Below, one piece after another: positions 34,040 to 47,619 of a stretch of 64,000 nucleotides of DNA. Source of the DNA: Pontederia crassipes (lineage: Eukaryota; Streptophyta; Magnoliopsida; Commelinales; Pontederiaceae). Positions within the stretch are counted from its first letter, which is position 1, and the number at the start of each line of letters is the position of its first letter. The position numbers and the translations under genes were made by a program. The notes beneath the pieces are model-generated. The model was not told the DNA's origin. It made no database searches and saw only the letters and a list, made by a program, of their open reading frames with translations. The stretch lies in the NCBI GenBank assembly GCA_030549335.1, contig CM060193.1:45493391-45557390 (forward strand), written 5' to 3'.

Positions 34040-34950
34040 ATTATTTCCATAAACCACCCATAAACTATCACGATTTTTCACATCTAACCTTAAAATACGA
34101 ACTTATTTTTTTGATCCCTAAACTATCGCGATTTTTTCAATTTAGTCCTTTCGTCGACTTCTGCCATATTTTCCATTAATTTCATTTTTTTTCTCATTTA
34201 TGAAAATCAAAATTACTCCTTCACTCATCTCTTCTATATTTTAAAATTTAAAATAAAAAAATCAAAAAAGAAAAATGCATTAGCCAACGATAGGAGGAGG
34301 GAGGGGACGAAAGGGGGTGGGGGTGGGGAGGGTCGCCCCCTGCTGCGATGTCGATGTCGGTCTCCGGTCGCAGAGGGGGCGACCCCCCCTTTTCCACCCT
34401 GTGCGCAAGCATCGACGTGCGCACAGGGGGATCACCCCCTTACTGCGACCGGCGAGGTTGCAGCAGGGGTCGACAACCTGCCTTTTCCTACACGTGCCGG
34501 CACAGGGAAACATCGGCGCGCATAGGGGGTCACCCCCTGCTGCGATCAATGACGTCGCAGCGGGGGCGACCCCCTGCCTTTTCTTGTGTGCGTCGGCGCA
34601 TGGAAACACGAAAGCGCGTAAGGGGGTCGCCCCTTGCTGTTGCGACCAGGGGTCACCCCCCGCGTAGGGGGGTCGCCCCCTGTTTTGACCGACGATGTCA
34701 CAACAGGGGTGCGATCCCTTGCCTTTTCTTTTTTATTTTAAATTTTTATATATTAAAAGAGATGAGTGAAGGGGTAATTTTGATTATTCATAAATGAGAA
34801 AAAAAATAAAATTAACGAAAACATGACATAAGTCGACGGAAGGACTAAATTAAAAAATCATGATAGTTTAGGGATCTAAAAAAATAAGTTCGTAGTTTGA
34901 AGTTAGATGTTGAAAATCGTGATAGTTTAAGGGTGATTTATGAAAATAAC
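34040..34950. mobile_element. foldback element with GC-rich core
   Basis: The left end ATTATTTCCATAAACCACCC and TAAACTATCACGATTTTTC is inverted at the right end (GAAAATCGTGATAGTTTAAG, GGTGATTTATGAAAATAAC). The inverted match includes TAGTCCTTTCGTCGACTT and the region around 34200/34790. The core (about 34300-34720) is GC-rich and built from AGGGGGTCGCCCCCTGCTGC-like units in both orientations. Same family as 18724-19270 by its ends. No target duplication is evident. The long open frames across the core are a composition artefact. Confidence 0.7.
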
Positions 34951-37900
34951 TAACATATATCATTTTACTATGTTGTAAATTTATCCATTCACCTTGTACT
35001 TTATCCTTTCAACGAACTTTATTAGATTTCCCCCCTTTCACTTGTACCTTGATATTTTTTTACAAGTAATAATGCATTTTTTACTTTCTAATCACTAATA
35101 AAGTAATATGCAATGCATGCTCATGATGTATAAATGTTTATGCACCTTAAAATGTATATAATATATTCTAATACTAATGTCTAACTTTAAATATTTATAT
35201 TCATAGGCTATTTCACACTTGGGACTTTTCAATCCTCCAAAGCTTAACTAGGTGCTATCTCAGAATTTCAGACTGAGTGTTTGTCAATAAATAATTCATA
35301 ACTTCTAAACCACATGAACAAATCTTATGATTCTAGATGTATTAGAAACTAGACTTACTAAGGTTCTCAATTCTCAAATATCATTAACTAATTCCAAGTG
35401 AGTAAGTCATAAAATCTAAGACAATCTTACAATTTGTGTTCTGGCAAATTGTGTGTCATTGGAATATTAATTTATATGTTTATTCATACTTTCCCATTTA
35501 ACGAGATAATAGTTTTTCTGAAACCTATACTTCCTTATTATTTAGTCATAAAAAATTAGAGAATTTAACTACTTGTATAACATTATAACAAAAATAGTCA
35601 ATTTAGATCGTGATCTGTTAATGTCCTGGAATATAACAGAAGAATAATTATGAAATGAAAAATTCATTTCTCCCAATATACATGTGCAAATAAAATGATT
35701 CCACCTCTCACCGAACTCTTAGAATGTTTAATTAGTCATACATAAATTCAAACCGTAATTCAGACGGGATGAGTGTTTCTCTATAAAATTCCTTTTTAGG
35801 TGATTCCAAGGGCCATGGAAAGCTTACTTCTAATAGCGGAACATAAAAAATTTCGTAATTTATGGTTGGATAGTCATGAAGTAATGATCTTTTCAATCAG
35901 AAGAATAATTTTCGGATCAAGAAGTCACCTTGAACAACCGACGTTTCCGAATTTCTCTAGTCTATTACGCTCGAGTTTTACTTCTGATAATTTTTCGCTC
36001 ATGAAAGAATAAAATAGGTGGCTTATATATTTGTTTAAGAATTTTCTGACATCATAAGGCAGTTCAAAAAAATATCTCATCAAGCAATTGTTCATTTGTT
36101 TGAAACTTAAATAATGACCAATCACATTTTTTATCATAACTAAATGTTTTAATCCTAATTAAGCTTAATTAATTATATTTAAACATATATATTATAATAT
36201 TTATAAATTTTATAATTTATTCATAATAACTTTATATAATTACTTTGTAAAGTTTATTGACAATTAAATAATTATTATGCTCTAATCAGAATATTAATTG
36301 TTATATACAAATATCACTCAATTGACATAAAAAATAACTTAATATGTTAATTAAATGCATGATTATGCATGATGACATTTGTAGAGCACGTCTGTAACAT
36401 TAGGTACTCAATCTTGTCATTACTAAATTGAATTTTCCTACAGATTTGATAACCACTTAACCCAAAATGATAACCGTGTGCTCAAAGGTAGAGTTGTATG
36501 TTTAGAAATTTAAAAAATGTCATTTTCACAATCTTGAAAAATGTGGTTACCAGATGAGTTTTGCAATCATAACATTGCATGTAAATTTTCAAATTTAAAT
36601 AACCTAGATAGTAAATATCAGTAAACTTAGTATTGCATGTTATTCATCTTTCTCTTTGTATTTTAACATTTTTTATTTATTATGCTTGAATGAATTATTA
36701 TAGGTAATATAAAGTACATATGAGAAGTTATGCCTAATTAACAATATAAATTTTTTTCATATTTTTCTACATGCGCTTTGCATCAAGCAGCCCTTTACAA
36801 TTACATTTTGCATCTTTCTTTAGTTATAGTTTAGAAGATAATGCTAAAAAAATGATTCGAACCATGACAATTACATTTGTTGTTTCTAAAATTTATTTTT
36901 TTAAACTATATTAACCTTCACAATGGATATAGCCATTTTTATAATAGATTATGTTGCAAAATTTCTTTTACTATCATTAACGATGTTTTAAAGTCATACT
37001 AATGAAAAATATTGAGAAAAAAAAAGATAAATATGTAAGGCAGATACAGAAAGTGCATGCCACATTTTCCTTGTACATATATATATTTAATATCAATCAA
37101 TACTATTTGTCAAATAGAATTCACATACTCTTACATTATTGTTTATTTGTCTTAAGTTCGAATTACCTTTTTTACTTCCTCATTATTACTCCATTCAAAC
37201 ACTTATTCATGTAAAATTCGAAAGAACTACGGTTCTAATTTTCAAACGCTACTTTTGAAACAAAGAGGAGGAAAAATAGAGGCTGTCTTTGATATTATTA
37301 TTCCAATTCAAGATAGAAAAAGTAGAAGGACAATCCAAATTAAACATTTAGTTTTCTAATTGACACTTTTGTTGTTACTCAAAATATCTCATTCCACCCT
37401 TTCTCAAATTTTTATACCTATCATAAATATTATCACTTTATTTGGATTATCACATAGTCACCACCTAAACAAGCAAAGAAAATATGATTAAAGACATTAA
37501 AAATATTATCTAAATAAATTAAAGAATACCAAAAGTCACACTAAATAAAAGTTCTCTAACATTTTTTTTTGTAGAATTTTTTTTGCTTGGTACCATGGTG
37601 TAAAATGACATAGTTCAAAATAATAGTATTTTAAATAATTTTATATCTTTTGTTTATTTAGTAATATTTTTTCAATATTTTGTTGGTAAGCAGTGCAATA
37701 TAGTCCGATCTTACAAAGGATCGGACTAATTACGTATACAATGCTTGAATTATCGATGTAGATGCTACATAATTGGTTCTCATCCTTCAGAGAAAAAACT
37801 ACGAGTGTAATAGGAGCATATTCAAAGAAATAATTATGTTCATTGACAATTATAACATATAGAATGATTATTCAAGCCTTAGCACTATTATTAATATCAT

Positions 37901-38199
37901 ATTCTTTTATTTATTGTATTGTTTTCATTCTGCAATAGGTATCACTTTTTAATCAAAACATGTCATTGTATATATATGAGTGATGCATGAATTTTACAAC
38001 ATATAATTAGACTTACATTTAGGTTTATTTTGTGTAATTTGCTCATGGCATGCATTATTTTTACATTTATTTCTTTAAATCCTTTGAAATGGAGATCTAC
38101 CCAAGTTGGCATATTTTATAGGAATTATTGATGATAAACAGCGAAAAAGGGAATAAAAGAAGCAACACGCAAAACAAAAACAATTCAACTTTCGAAAAA
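34951..38199. other. long AT-rich spacer
   Basis: No gene recognised. It contains a small hairpin (37701-37728) followed by a possible L1 tail: CATAATTGGTTCTCATCC near 37768 is similar to the L1 3' end found at 16.8 and 17.5 kb, but weakly. Confidence 0.4.
37701..37728. other. perfect 10-bp stem with 8-nt loop
   Basis: TAGTCCGATC at 37701-37710 and its exact complement GATCGGACTA at 37719-37728 are separated by TTACAAAG. There is no T-run after it that would suggest a terminator, and no gene next to it. Confidence 0.6.
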
Positions 38200-38660
38200 T
38201 AAATTTTTGAATCTCATGAGCCGTTACTTTCATTTCATGGACCGTGAAATGTGGTTTAACGCTTCAAATATTCGCTTTCACGACTTTGGCAGAAGCGCTC
38301 GACAAAGAAATCATGATTCACGAGCCATTAAATACCTCTCATGATCCGTGAAGACCGAGTTTCACGCCGTAGCGCTGTCATTCACGGCCCTAACAGAACA
38401 CCCCTCGAAGAGAGTTTTCATGGGCCGTTAAATATTTCTCACGACCGTGAAAGACGATTTTCACGCATCTTCTCACCATTTCACGAACTAAGGAGACTGC
38501 ATTCAATTGAGAAAACTTATGGAATGTGATGAATTTATCACGCCTGTTAAAGCAACAATTCACATATCCTTCAAGTTTCACAACTCCTCTAGTGAATCCG
38601 AAAAGACGTTATCACGAGTCGTGAAGATGAGATAACGGCCCGTTACGAGATGAGGAACTT
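38200..38660. repeat. LTR-like block with CACGnnCGTGAAA palindromes
   Basis: Half-palindromes such as TTCATGGACCGTGAAA, TCATGATCCGTGAA, CTCACGACCGTGAAA, CATGGGCCGTTAAA and TCACGAGTCGTGAA recur about every 40-60 bp (near 38236, 38338, 38409, 38438 and 38611). It looks like the clusters in the two other LTR types here but has a different core. No TG...CA ends or coding sequence were identified; the large MULE interrupts the block at 38679. Confidence 0.5.
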
Positions 38661-38669
38661 ATTAAGATA

Positions 38670-41400
38670 TTATTGATGGGGTTTAATTCATATGCTACCA
38701 ACTTAAGTTGGTAGCATCTTGCTACCATGATCTGGGCCGTCGGATCTTCGATCCACGGTCTAGATCTAAATATCATTCTCGACCGTCCGATCCTTGTCGA
38801 CGGCCAAGATTAAATTTTTTTACTTGAATCACCCATTTCGGCGCCCGATCTCTCTCTCTTCTTCCTCTTCGTCTCGACTCTCGATTGCGTGCCTCCCGAT
38901 CGTCGCTCCGGCTTGCCGCCGCTCTCGCCCTTCCCGGCTCCACCTGCGGTTCCCGATCGCCGCCGACTCGGCTTTGCCTCCAGATCTGGGCAGCCAGGCG
39001 ACGCACGCCGCCGGATGTAAACGCGCGCCTTCGCCGCGTGCCCTAGCGCCGACGATCTCGCCACACCGCCGCCGATCTCGCCCCACCGCCGCCGATCTCG
39101 CCCCCCCACCGACGATCCCACACCCCCGCCGTGGATCCGGCCAGATCCGCACGAATCCGCCGCATCCGAGATCTCCCTCCTCTCTCTCTTCTTCTTCAAT
39201 GTCCGCCTCCGAGATCGGCCGCATCCGACGCGGATCTGGCCAGATCCGCACGGCTCCGGCTCTCGCCCCCGCCGGCTCTCTCTCTCGCCCCCGCCGGCTC
39301 TCTCTCGCCCCCTCCGCTGGTCTCTCGACCCGCCGCCGCTCTCGCCCGCTGCCGCCGTGCTCTCGCCCCGCCTCCGCCGCGCTCTCGCCCCTTTCCGCCG
39401 CGCTCTCGCCCCTTTCCGCCGCGCTCTCGCCCCTTTCCGCCGCGCTCTCGCCCCTTTCCGCCAGCCGCCGCCGTGCTCTCTCGCCCCTTTCCGCCGCCGC
39501 CGCTCTCGCCCCTTTCCGCCGCCGCTCTCGCCCCGCCGCCGCCGCGCTCTCGCCCGCCGCCGCCGCCGCGCTCTCGCCCGCCGCGGCCGCGGCCGCACTC
39601 TCGCCCCTTTCCGCCGCCGCCGCTCTCGTCCCCGCCGCCGCCGCCGTGCTCTCTCGCCCCTTTCCGCCGTCGCTCTCTCGCCCCCCGCCGCCGCCGCTCT
39701 CGCCCCCGCCGCCGCCGTGCTCTCTCACCCCTTTTCGCCGCCGTGCTCTCGCCCGTCGCCTCCGCCGCGCTCTCGCCCGCCGCCGCCACTGTAGCCTCGC
39801 CCACTCGCCATAAACCCTATAATTAGTGTTAATCACTATGTAATTAGTAGTCGATGATATTTTGTAATCACGTCGTGATCACTTTAATCTAGTGTTAATT
39901 ATGTTGTAATGGATCCTATAATTAGTGTTAATCATTATATAATTAGTAATCGATGATATTTTGATTTTTTTAATTTGATTTACAATTTGAAGTTGTAAAT
40001 GTACATTAATTGTAATTTGATTGTAATTTTTAGTTATAATACCATGTACATTAGCTTACAAATTTTTTTGAGTTAATAATTTGATGTGCGATATGTTAAC
40101 GATTTTATGTAAGAACTTTTTAAATTCTTATGCATTTGCATTTGTGTTATGTTACATGAGGGCAAGGGCAAATTCCTCACATTTAAAGTTTCTTTTTCAA
40201 AATGACATTTGCGATGAATCTCGATGGCATAAGAGAGGTAGACGAGGCTCGATAATAGTGAGATGAAATGAGTCTCAACGACGATAAAGAGACGAGCGGG
40301 GCTCGACGATGTAAGAGAGGCAGACGAACTCCAGATGAATCTCAACGACGCTAGAGAGACGGACGAGGCTTGAGATGAATCTCAACGACGATAGCTCGAG
40401 ATGACCGTGATTCGATGACGACATAAGGAGGCAAATTATTGATTTAACATGTAATAATTTCAACATAATTAAAATAATTACACATGGATTAAATATAAAT
40501 TAATAATTAATTACAAAATATCATCGATTACTAATTATATAGTGATTAAACACTAATTATAAGGTCCATTACAGCGTGATTAATACTAGATTAAAGTGAT
40601 CAACGTAATTACAAAATATGATCAATTTACTAATTACATAGTGATTAACACTAATTATAGGATTTAATCATGTCGTGGGCGAGGGGCGGCGGCAGCGAGT
40701 GGGCGAGGCTGCGGCGGGGGAGACCGGCGAGTCCGGCAGTGGCCTCGGCGAGAGCGACGGCGACGAGTGGGCGAGGTTGCGGCGGGGGAGACCGGCGACG
40801 GCCTCGGCGAGAGAGACGGCGGCGAGTGGGCGAGGCTGCGGCGGGGGAGACCGGCGGCGGCCTCGGCGAGAGAGACGGTGGCGAGTGGGCGAGGTTGCGG
40901 CGGGGGAGATCGGCGGCGGCCTCGGCGAGAGCGGCGGAGGGGGCGAGAGAGAGCCGGCTGGGGCGGGAGAGCGGCAGATCCGTGCGGATCTGGCCGGATC
41001 CGCGGCGGGGGTGCGGGATCGTCGGCGGTGGGGGGGGGGGGGGGGGGGGGGGGAGATCGTCGGCGCTAGGGCATGCGGCGAGGGCGCGCGTTTACATCCA
41101 ATGGCGTGCGTCGCCCGGCTGCCCAGATCTGGAGGCGGAGCCGGGGCGGCGGCGAGCCGGAGCGACGATCGGGAGGCACGCGATCGAAAGTCGAGACGAA
41201 GAGGAAGAAGAGATAGAGAGATCGGGCGCCGAAATGGGTGATTCAAGTAAAAAAAAATTTAATCTCGGCCGTCGACAAGGATCGGACGTCCGAGAATGAT
41301 ATTCAGATCTAGACCGTGGATCGAAGATCCCGGCCCAGATCGTGGTAGCAAGATGCTACCAACTTAAGTTGGTAGCATATGAATTAAACCCTTATTGATG
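38670..41400. mobile_element. large foldback Mutator-like element (38679-41391) with perfect 9-bp target duplication
   Basis: GGGTTTAATTCATATGCTAC at 38679 is matched inverted at 41391. Inverted homology runs through GCGCCGAAATGGGTGATTCA and the GC-rich flanks into the AT-rich centre near 40050, so each arm exceeds 1 kb. The target duplication TTATTGATG is perfect (38670-38678 and 41392-41400), the Mutator signature. Each terminus holds a perfect 26-bp palindrome around AACTTAAGTT (38692-38717, 41353-41378). The arms carry different arrays: a roughly 21-bp CGCTCTCGCCCCTTTCCGC unit near 39380-39470 on the left, and a roughly 60-bp GAGTGGGCGAGGCTGCGGCG unit near 40700-40920 on the right. No transposase. 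Frames of 200-340 codons on all strands come from stop-poor GC-rich sequence. Confidence 0.85.
41030..41053 (+). repeat. G24 homopolymer inside the foldback MULE
   Basis: Twenty-four consecutive G. The matching place in the opposite arm has only a short C run. It is either a true expansion or a sequencing/assembly artefact. Confidence 0.9.
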
Positions 41401-41741
41401 TAAATAATAATATTAATTACATACCAAATAATTCATTATATATAACTAATATTAGTTATAATATTAACTACGTAAAGTTTTAATTGAATTCAACATATAT
41501 GCATATATATAGTAGTATTCATGTTTAAACAATAACAAATAATAATAGTTGATGTAAATTTTTTAGTAATAAATTATAATATTTCTTAATATAATTTTTA
41601 TTATAAAATAATAAATTATTTATTTAATTTTTACTTTTTATCCAAGTACCTATTAGAATTCATGTGTCTAATCAATTTTTTAATTCTTCATTATTATATT
41701 TTTTTATCCAAAGATCAAATCAAATTTTTCATACCTAAACG

Positions 41742-41822
41742 ACTAGTTATCAAGAACTAATTATTGCATCCAAGCACTATCCTCACTAGTTATCAAGAAC
41801 TAATTATTGCATCCAAGCACTA
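41742..41822 (+). repeat. tandem duplication of a 43-bp unit
   Basis: ACTAGTTATCAAGAACTAAT and the following 18 bases occur identically at 41742-41779 and 41785-41822, joined by TCCTC. Exact identity suggests a recent event. Confidence 0.9.
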
Positions 41823-44800
41823 CCGTAAGGAAATATAGGGATGCATTTTTTGTTGTCTGATTCTTTATTCTCATAAACAACTTCAGTCCTTTTAAAATGG
41901 CTATTTGCAAATTTTTGGCCTAGCATAATTTTTGGGTAAAAGGATTTCAAATGCCAATCTCTTGTCTCATATGTATTAATCTTGTTCCTAGAGCTATTTG
42001 GTATGAACTTATTTATTTCCAAATGCAAGACCAAGCTAATATAAAACAAAATGCCCTAATGTTGCAATTTTTTTCATGTTTTGGATTGCATGATCAATTG
42101 CAATGAAGAGAGAAAATCCAAATGTGAAGAGAGATAGATCTCCGTGAGGTAACATATTGCAATCACATAAATGAGAAGGGTATCATTTGAGAAGAGATGT
42201 AGAACGACTCCAAATTTTAGTAAGAATGCTAATAGATAACATCACATGAACAAAATACAAAGATGATTATAAATAGAATTACTTTTTTCACATTTCAACA
42301 CACATTTTTGATTCATACGAATATAGAACCCAAAGTAAATAATAATATATTAATGATCTAGGAGATGTTACAGAATGATATGAATTAGAGTTAAACTTAC
42401 GTGCAAACTTAAAGGAAAAACATGGGTCAACACAGGTGTGTAATGACTTAAGATTGAGGACCATGGATAACAATGAATAATCATTGATAAAATATGGAGA
42501 CATGAGACATCTAATAGAATTAGAATGATACAGAGAAGATTAGCATTAGTGTAAGAAAAAACATGCAAAAATGGAGAAATGATTCATATCGGAAATTTTA
42601 ATGAGGTAAAGTTGATGACCAAAAAATATTTGCACACCATCAAAATACAAATGTGAACATATATAAATTTATATGTAGCTACTAGCTTCATATATCAACA
42701 CACGTTTTAAATTTGTGCTTCTAAATACTTACAGTTGACAATATCTTAATATACTAGAAGTGCTATAAGATGTTCAGTATAACATTCTCACCGGCACTCC
42801 TCAAGCTCATTAATTAATATTTTTTTTGGGGAAGGAACTGAGTTAATATTGATTCATGTGTTAAAACATTAGATGAGAATTTTAAGAACTGATGAGTTAA
42901 TAATAAATTAGAATTTCGGAGAAGAGTTAGAAACAGCAAATGACCAAGAATATAATAATTTCATAGAAATAACAATGACAATAAATATTTTGTCAGACAC
43001 TTTTAATCCATCAAATGATGAGAAATCAATGGACACCAATCGCCCATGGAGAGAGGGAGGAACCAGGTATATGATGGACCCCAACACTCACTTTATCTTT
43101 CTGTTCCCTGCTTGTCACTTTCCTAGAAACGCTCCAACTAAGAACTCTACAAATTTCTCTCTTCTTTGGAAGAGAAAAAAAAAAAAAACAAAAAACCTTT
43201 TAACTAACATTTATTTAATGTGTTGCAAAAATATTTGAAATTTGAATGTATCTTGGGAAATTTTAGCGAATGGAGAGAAATGATGCTCGATAAGAATAAG
43301 ATTTCGTTGTAATTAACGATAGCTAATTCACTTTTTTGGTTATTAAGTTTAGTTGGTTACTCAATTCGAATTTTTACGTTCCTCTATTTAAATTGCTTAA
43401 ATAATTCATTCAAACGGGTCCTAGAATAATATCACTTACCAAGCCATCTCACTCAATTTCTTCATTAGTTATTTGTCAAATAAACCTTAAGTGTTCTGTG
43501 CGTCATTGTCACACCTAGTGCACATTAGAGATAATTTTTAAAATAAAACTATCTAAATTTGGACTTAAGAAAGATGTCTCTTTTTTTAAAAAAGATACGT
43601 ATTGTTCTTTTTTTTTCTATTCATAAAAAAATTATAAATTATATTAAAAGTTGTTAAAAAAAGTAATCAAATAAGATTTATAAATTTTTAATTTAATGTC
43701 TAAAAAGATAAGAAACACGATATCCTTTTTCCAGAGGAGGGTCACCTTTATTTTATTTTAATTTTTTTAGAGAAAGATAAAACTTAATATATTTTGATTC
43801 ATAGATCATATCGTGTCAAACATGTATTATATATACGTGGTCATAATATTGCGGATTATTTAACTCTTTGGATCTTGATCTAATTACACCAATCAATAAT
43901 AAATAAGACTAAACTCATGAAGGACAAAAAAAAGTATGAAATCGTAAAATGAATTAATAGATGGAAATTAACTAATTGTTCACTATGAAAATGTTACTTA
44001 TTTTGGTTATCTATGTGTTCTTTTTTTTTTTCTTTTGATTTTACAAAGAAGGGCAGCAATTTATTGAAATGAAAAAAAAACAAAAATTGGATCAAATAAA
44101 GTGAAATGTTACACTTCGTGCCGGTAGCAAAGTTAAGATCCTACTCTTTTTCCTTTCTTTTTCTTTCTTTCTTTCTTTCTTTCTTTCTTTCATACTTTAA
44201 TATCTGGACCAACCAAAGTTTATACATATGTGTTGATTGTTTAATTAAAAAGAACTGAGGTGAGGAGACAATTGGATTATAGATTGACCTATTTAACTGA
44301 GTTAGACTGAATTAAATCAGTTTTTTAATTAAAATAATAATATTTAGGTTTCCTTTAAACAATATAGTATGAATAAAAGTGTAAAAAAATAAAATAATTA
44401 TGTATTAATTATTATTTTAAAATAATTAATAATTAATTAAAAATTTGAACCTTATATTTATTAAAATATTTTTAATAATTTTTTCCTTATTTTAAAATAA
44501 TCTTGTTTAGAATTTTATGAATATTTTTTCTTTATATATATATATATATTCGTTTTCCCTTACAATTCCGAATATAGTTTCCTAATTTTTTTATATTTTA
44601 TATTCTTTCACTTTATTTTTCCACACAAATTTCAAATATACTTTTCTTATTATTAATTTTTTTCTTATTAAAACTCCATAATTTATTCTATTTCCTAATT
44701 ACTTATACTTTCTATTTTTTTCACATTTATTTCATTATTATACCTTCCTTATTTTAGAATTTCTTTTCATATAATAATTTAGTTTTATTAATTTGAAAAT

Positions 44801-46322
44801 AAACCAATTTGAATTAGTTTCCCGGTTCAATTCGATTTTATCCGAGTTGAGCCAGTTCATTCTAATTTTTTTCAAAAATAATTTTAATATTAAATCGGAC
44901 CGAATCAACGGTTGATTCACGATTGAGCCGTAGCCGATCTGGCCTGATTTTGAAAGTATGGCTTTTCAATCCTAAACAAAACCGAATTAAATGAAGACAT
45001 TGCACATTATGAGAACATTTTTTTCGTAGATCTTAATTAATTCATACAGATGGAAGCGGATGCGTTGAAGTTAAATTTCTAACAACATAGCATAGGCTTT
45101 GTAATCAAGACAAATGCAATCAATTGGCTGATGGAGACTTCTTTGGATGGTGCACATTGTGCATTATGATTTTTCTTGTTCAATATATACATTGACCTAC
45201 TATTGATGTACCATGTGTTTGTGAAATTTGATGAGCTAAATTATGAAAAAAAGAAGATTATATTGAAGCAAGTAGCTGACCTTGTAAAAAAAAGAAATAT
45301 TCTAGGAAGATATAATAGCATTTATAATATTAGTATTTTCCTTAATTATTGGAGTAGGTATTGTAAATTATGAGGATTATGTCTTGATATGATGCTATGT
45401 TAAGCTAGATAAGCCTTTAAACAATTAAACTGAAGCTAATTGTTATATTTATAGGATGAGAATAAACCGAGTTCTTCTTATTCACCTAATCGTGCTCAAT
45501 TAATTCTCGTTAATTACTTCAACTTTATAGTTTCTCAAAATTTATTGTCCAACTTTACTTTGTAATACGAGAGAGAGAGAGTTTAAAGATCACGTCCAAA
45601 TTCTTTAGTATTTTATGATTAGGATATTTAGTTTACTTTCTAAAAGTCTCCTGTTTTTTTAAATATCGAATAAAATGGTTTAGCATGTGTCATCAACATA
45701 TTATATCAATAAGCTACTTGATAACTCGCAATAATAAGAGAAATTAAAATGTATATAAATCGCAATGACTTGCCACAATAAAATAAAAACGATAATATTT
45801 TAAAAATATAATTACAAGTTCCTTTTTTTTATTAAAAACAACAACAACTTGGATTCCAAAGAATACTATTAGATCCAGTTCTAATTTTCTGTTGTCTTGA
45901 GCAGATATTGAATAATTTATTCAAAAAAAATAAAAGAATCACAACATATCAAAATGTAAACTCATTAATTAATTTAATTTAGAGACATAATACCGATTAC
46001 AGGTTTTGGAATTAATTTATTTAATTAAGATAAGTTGTAATCTTAATTTATTAAGCTGAAATTTTACAGCTCATTTATCAGTTAGCATAAAGTGAATATA
46101 TTTTGAAATTCTACAGTTCATTTAACAATTATGATAGTCACAATATCAAAATTTTAAATTCGGCACCCCTTAGTTAATTTACGTCACAAAGTTGTCATTG
46201 ACATAATTAAACCATAACATGCTATACAACCCTTCTAACAATTCTTTTTTTTCCCCTCACAACAATCATCACCATGATTCCATGATATATGATGATGAAT
46301 CAACGTAGGTCTTGCTCCTATT
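41823..46322. other. AT-rich spacer
   Basis: No gene recognised. Short frames (for example near 41804-42049 minus) have no family resemblance. A (TTTC)n run lies at 44153-44191. Around 44740-44940 are phrases such as ATCAACGGTTGATTC and GAGCCGTAGCC, possibly from an old MITE, but the ends could not be set. Confidence 0.4.
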
Positions 46323-46830
46323 TAGGGGTTAGCAAAATCCGGATTCGGAATTGGCCCGATCATTTCAGTCTCAACCTGATTTTGCTCCCGACTTTCGAAA
46401 AGGGAATTCGGTTCTGATTTCGCTTTCGGTCGGAACCAAAATCAAGATGTCCCGATTAAATTGGGATAAAATTAGAAAATTTTCGATTATCCTAATTTAA
46501 CTATATTTTTATAAAAATATAATAATATTTAATATTATTATGTAAATATAATAATGATTAAAATAACATAATATAATATATATTTAACGTATACATATAA
46601 TAAAATATATAACTTTAATTAAAATAATATAATATTTTAAAATAATTTAATATTAATATAATTTATATTATATATTATTGAATTAGAATGCGATTTGAAG
46701 TTTCACAACTCGAACCGATTCAGACGGGTTTCAAGAAATAAGAGCATGTTAACTATCGGGTAAAAAAAAATAAAAAAAATCCAGATTGGAGCGAGTTAGG
46801 ACCGGATCGTTCCGGCTCAGCTCACTCCTA
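46323..46830. mobile_element. hAT-like MITE, diverged
   Basis: The ends TAGGGGTTAGCAAAATCC (46323) and GGCTCAGCTCACTCCTA (46830) are imperfect inverted repeats of the same type as the 6082-6622 element (TAGGGGTGAGC). Flanks CTCCTATT and TTCCTGTT agree at 6 of 8 positions. The interior is AT-rich and non-coding. Confidence 0.55.
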
Positions 46831-46906
46831 TTCCTGTTATTTATTAATAATAAATAGTTAGCAATGATGATAAAAATTACTAAGGTAATAATATAACTAA
46901 TTATTT

Positions 46907-46910
<4 letters not shown>

Positions 46911-46962
<52 letters not shown>
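46911..46962. repeat. (AT)n microsatellite
   Basis: About 26 uninterrupted AT units. Confidence 0.95.
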
Positions 46963-46966
<4 letters not shown>

Positions 46967-47619
46967 GAGGACAAGTGGATAATAGTGATGATCAGGAGTG
47001 GACTCATATTAAGTTCGATTAATTAATTTTGGATCTGTGTCCAATTCGAACAACTTTTCGTATGAGGCCAAAACTTTACTTGAATATTATAATAATGTCT
47101 AAATCGAATTAACGTAAGAGCACATAAAACTTTGATTAGAAGGGGTGCGACTGCCATGGTGGGACGACATGATTCCATAAGCATATTATTAAACAGATAA
47201 TAAATCCAACTTAATTCCTTAAAAAAATTAAACAGAGAATAAATCTTAAAAAAAACTACCAAATTTAAATTTAAATTTAAATCTTTACTGTAGAGCCCGA
47301 AAGCAGTCAAAAGTTCAAAATAATCTAGAAAACTCATGAGCTGCATTATTTGCACTATATATATATATATTTCTTATATATATAAATTATTGAAAACACA
47401 TGAGCAGTGGTTTTGTTTCATATCTAAAAACTATTTTTTTAAAAAATTTAAAAATATCGATTTTTATTTTTGTGAAAACTAAATATGACGAGGAATCTCT
47501 TTCTCTCTCTCTATTTTTTTCCTAATTTTAATAAAAGTCAAATCCTCTCGCTCGAAATTTAAAAATAATATTATACTTTAGAAACTTCACACTCCAAAGC
47601 TTTAAAAAAAAGGAATTTT

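Noticed and set aside
34280..34797. Frames of 109-149 codons with Cys and Arg repeats
   Set aside because: GC-rich core of a foldback element; the apparent repeats come from inverted AGGGGGTCGCCCCC units.
36840..36870. GATTCGAACC resembling a reversed tRNA T-arm
   Set aside because: No cloverleaf partner arms could be found around it.
37701..37728. Hairpin considered as a transcription terminator
   Set aside because: Eukaryotic context, no upstream gene and no T-run after the stem.
38794..39836. Long open frames (up to 339 codons) on both strands rich in Arg, Ala, Pro and Ser
   Set aside because: They lie in the GC-rich arm of the foldback MULE, are open in nearly every frame and are low-complexity. 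Stop-poor composition explains them.
40668..41299. Open frames of about 190-210 codons on both strands
   Set aside because: Opposite arm of the same MULE; repeats of GAGTGGGCGAGG-like units, no domain.
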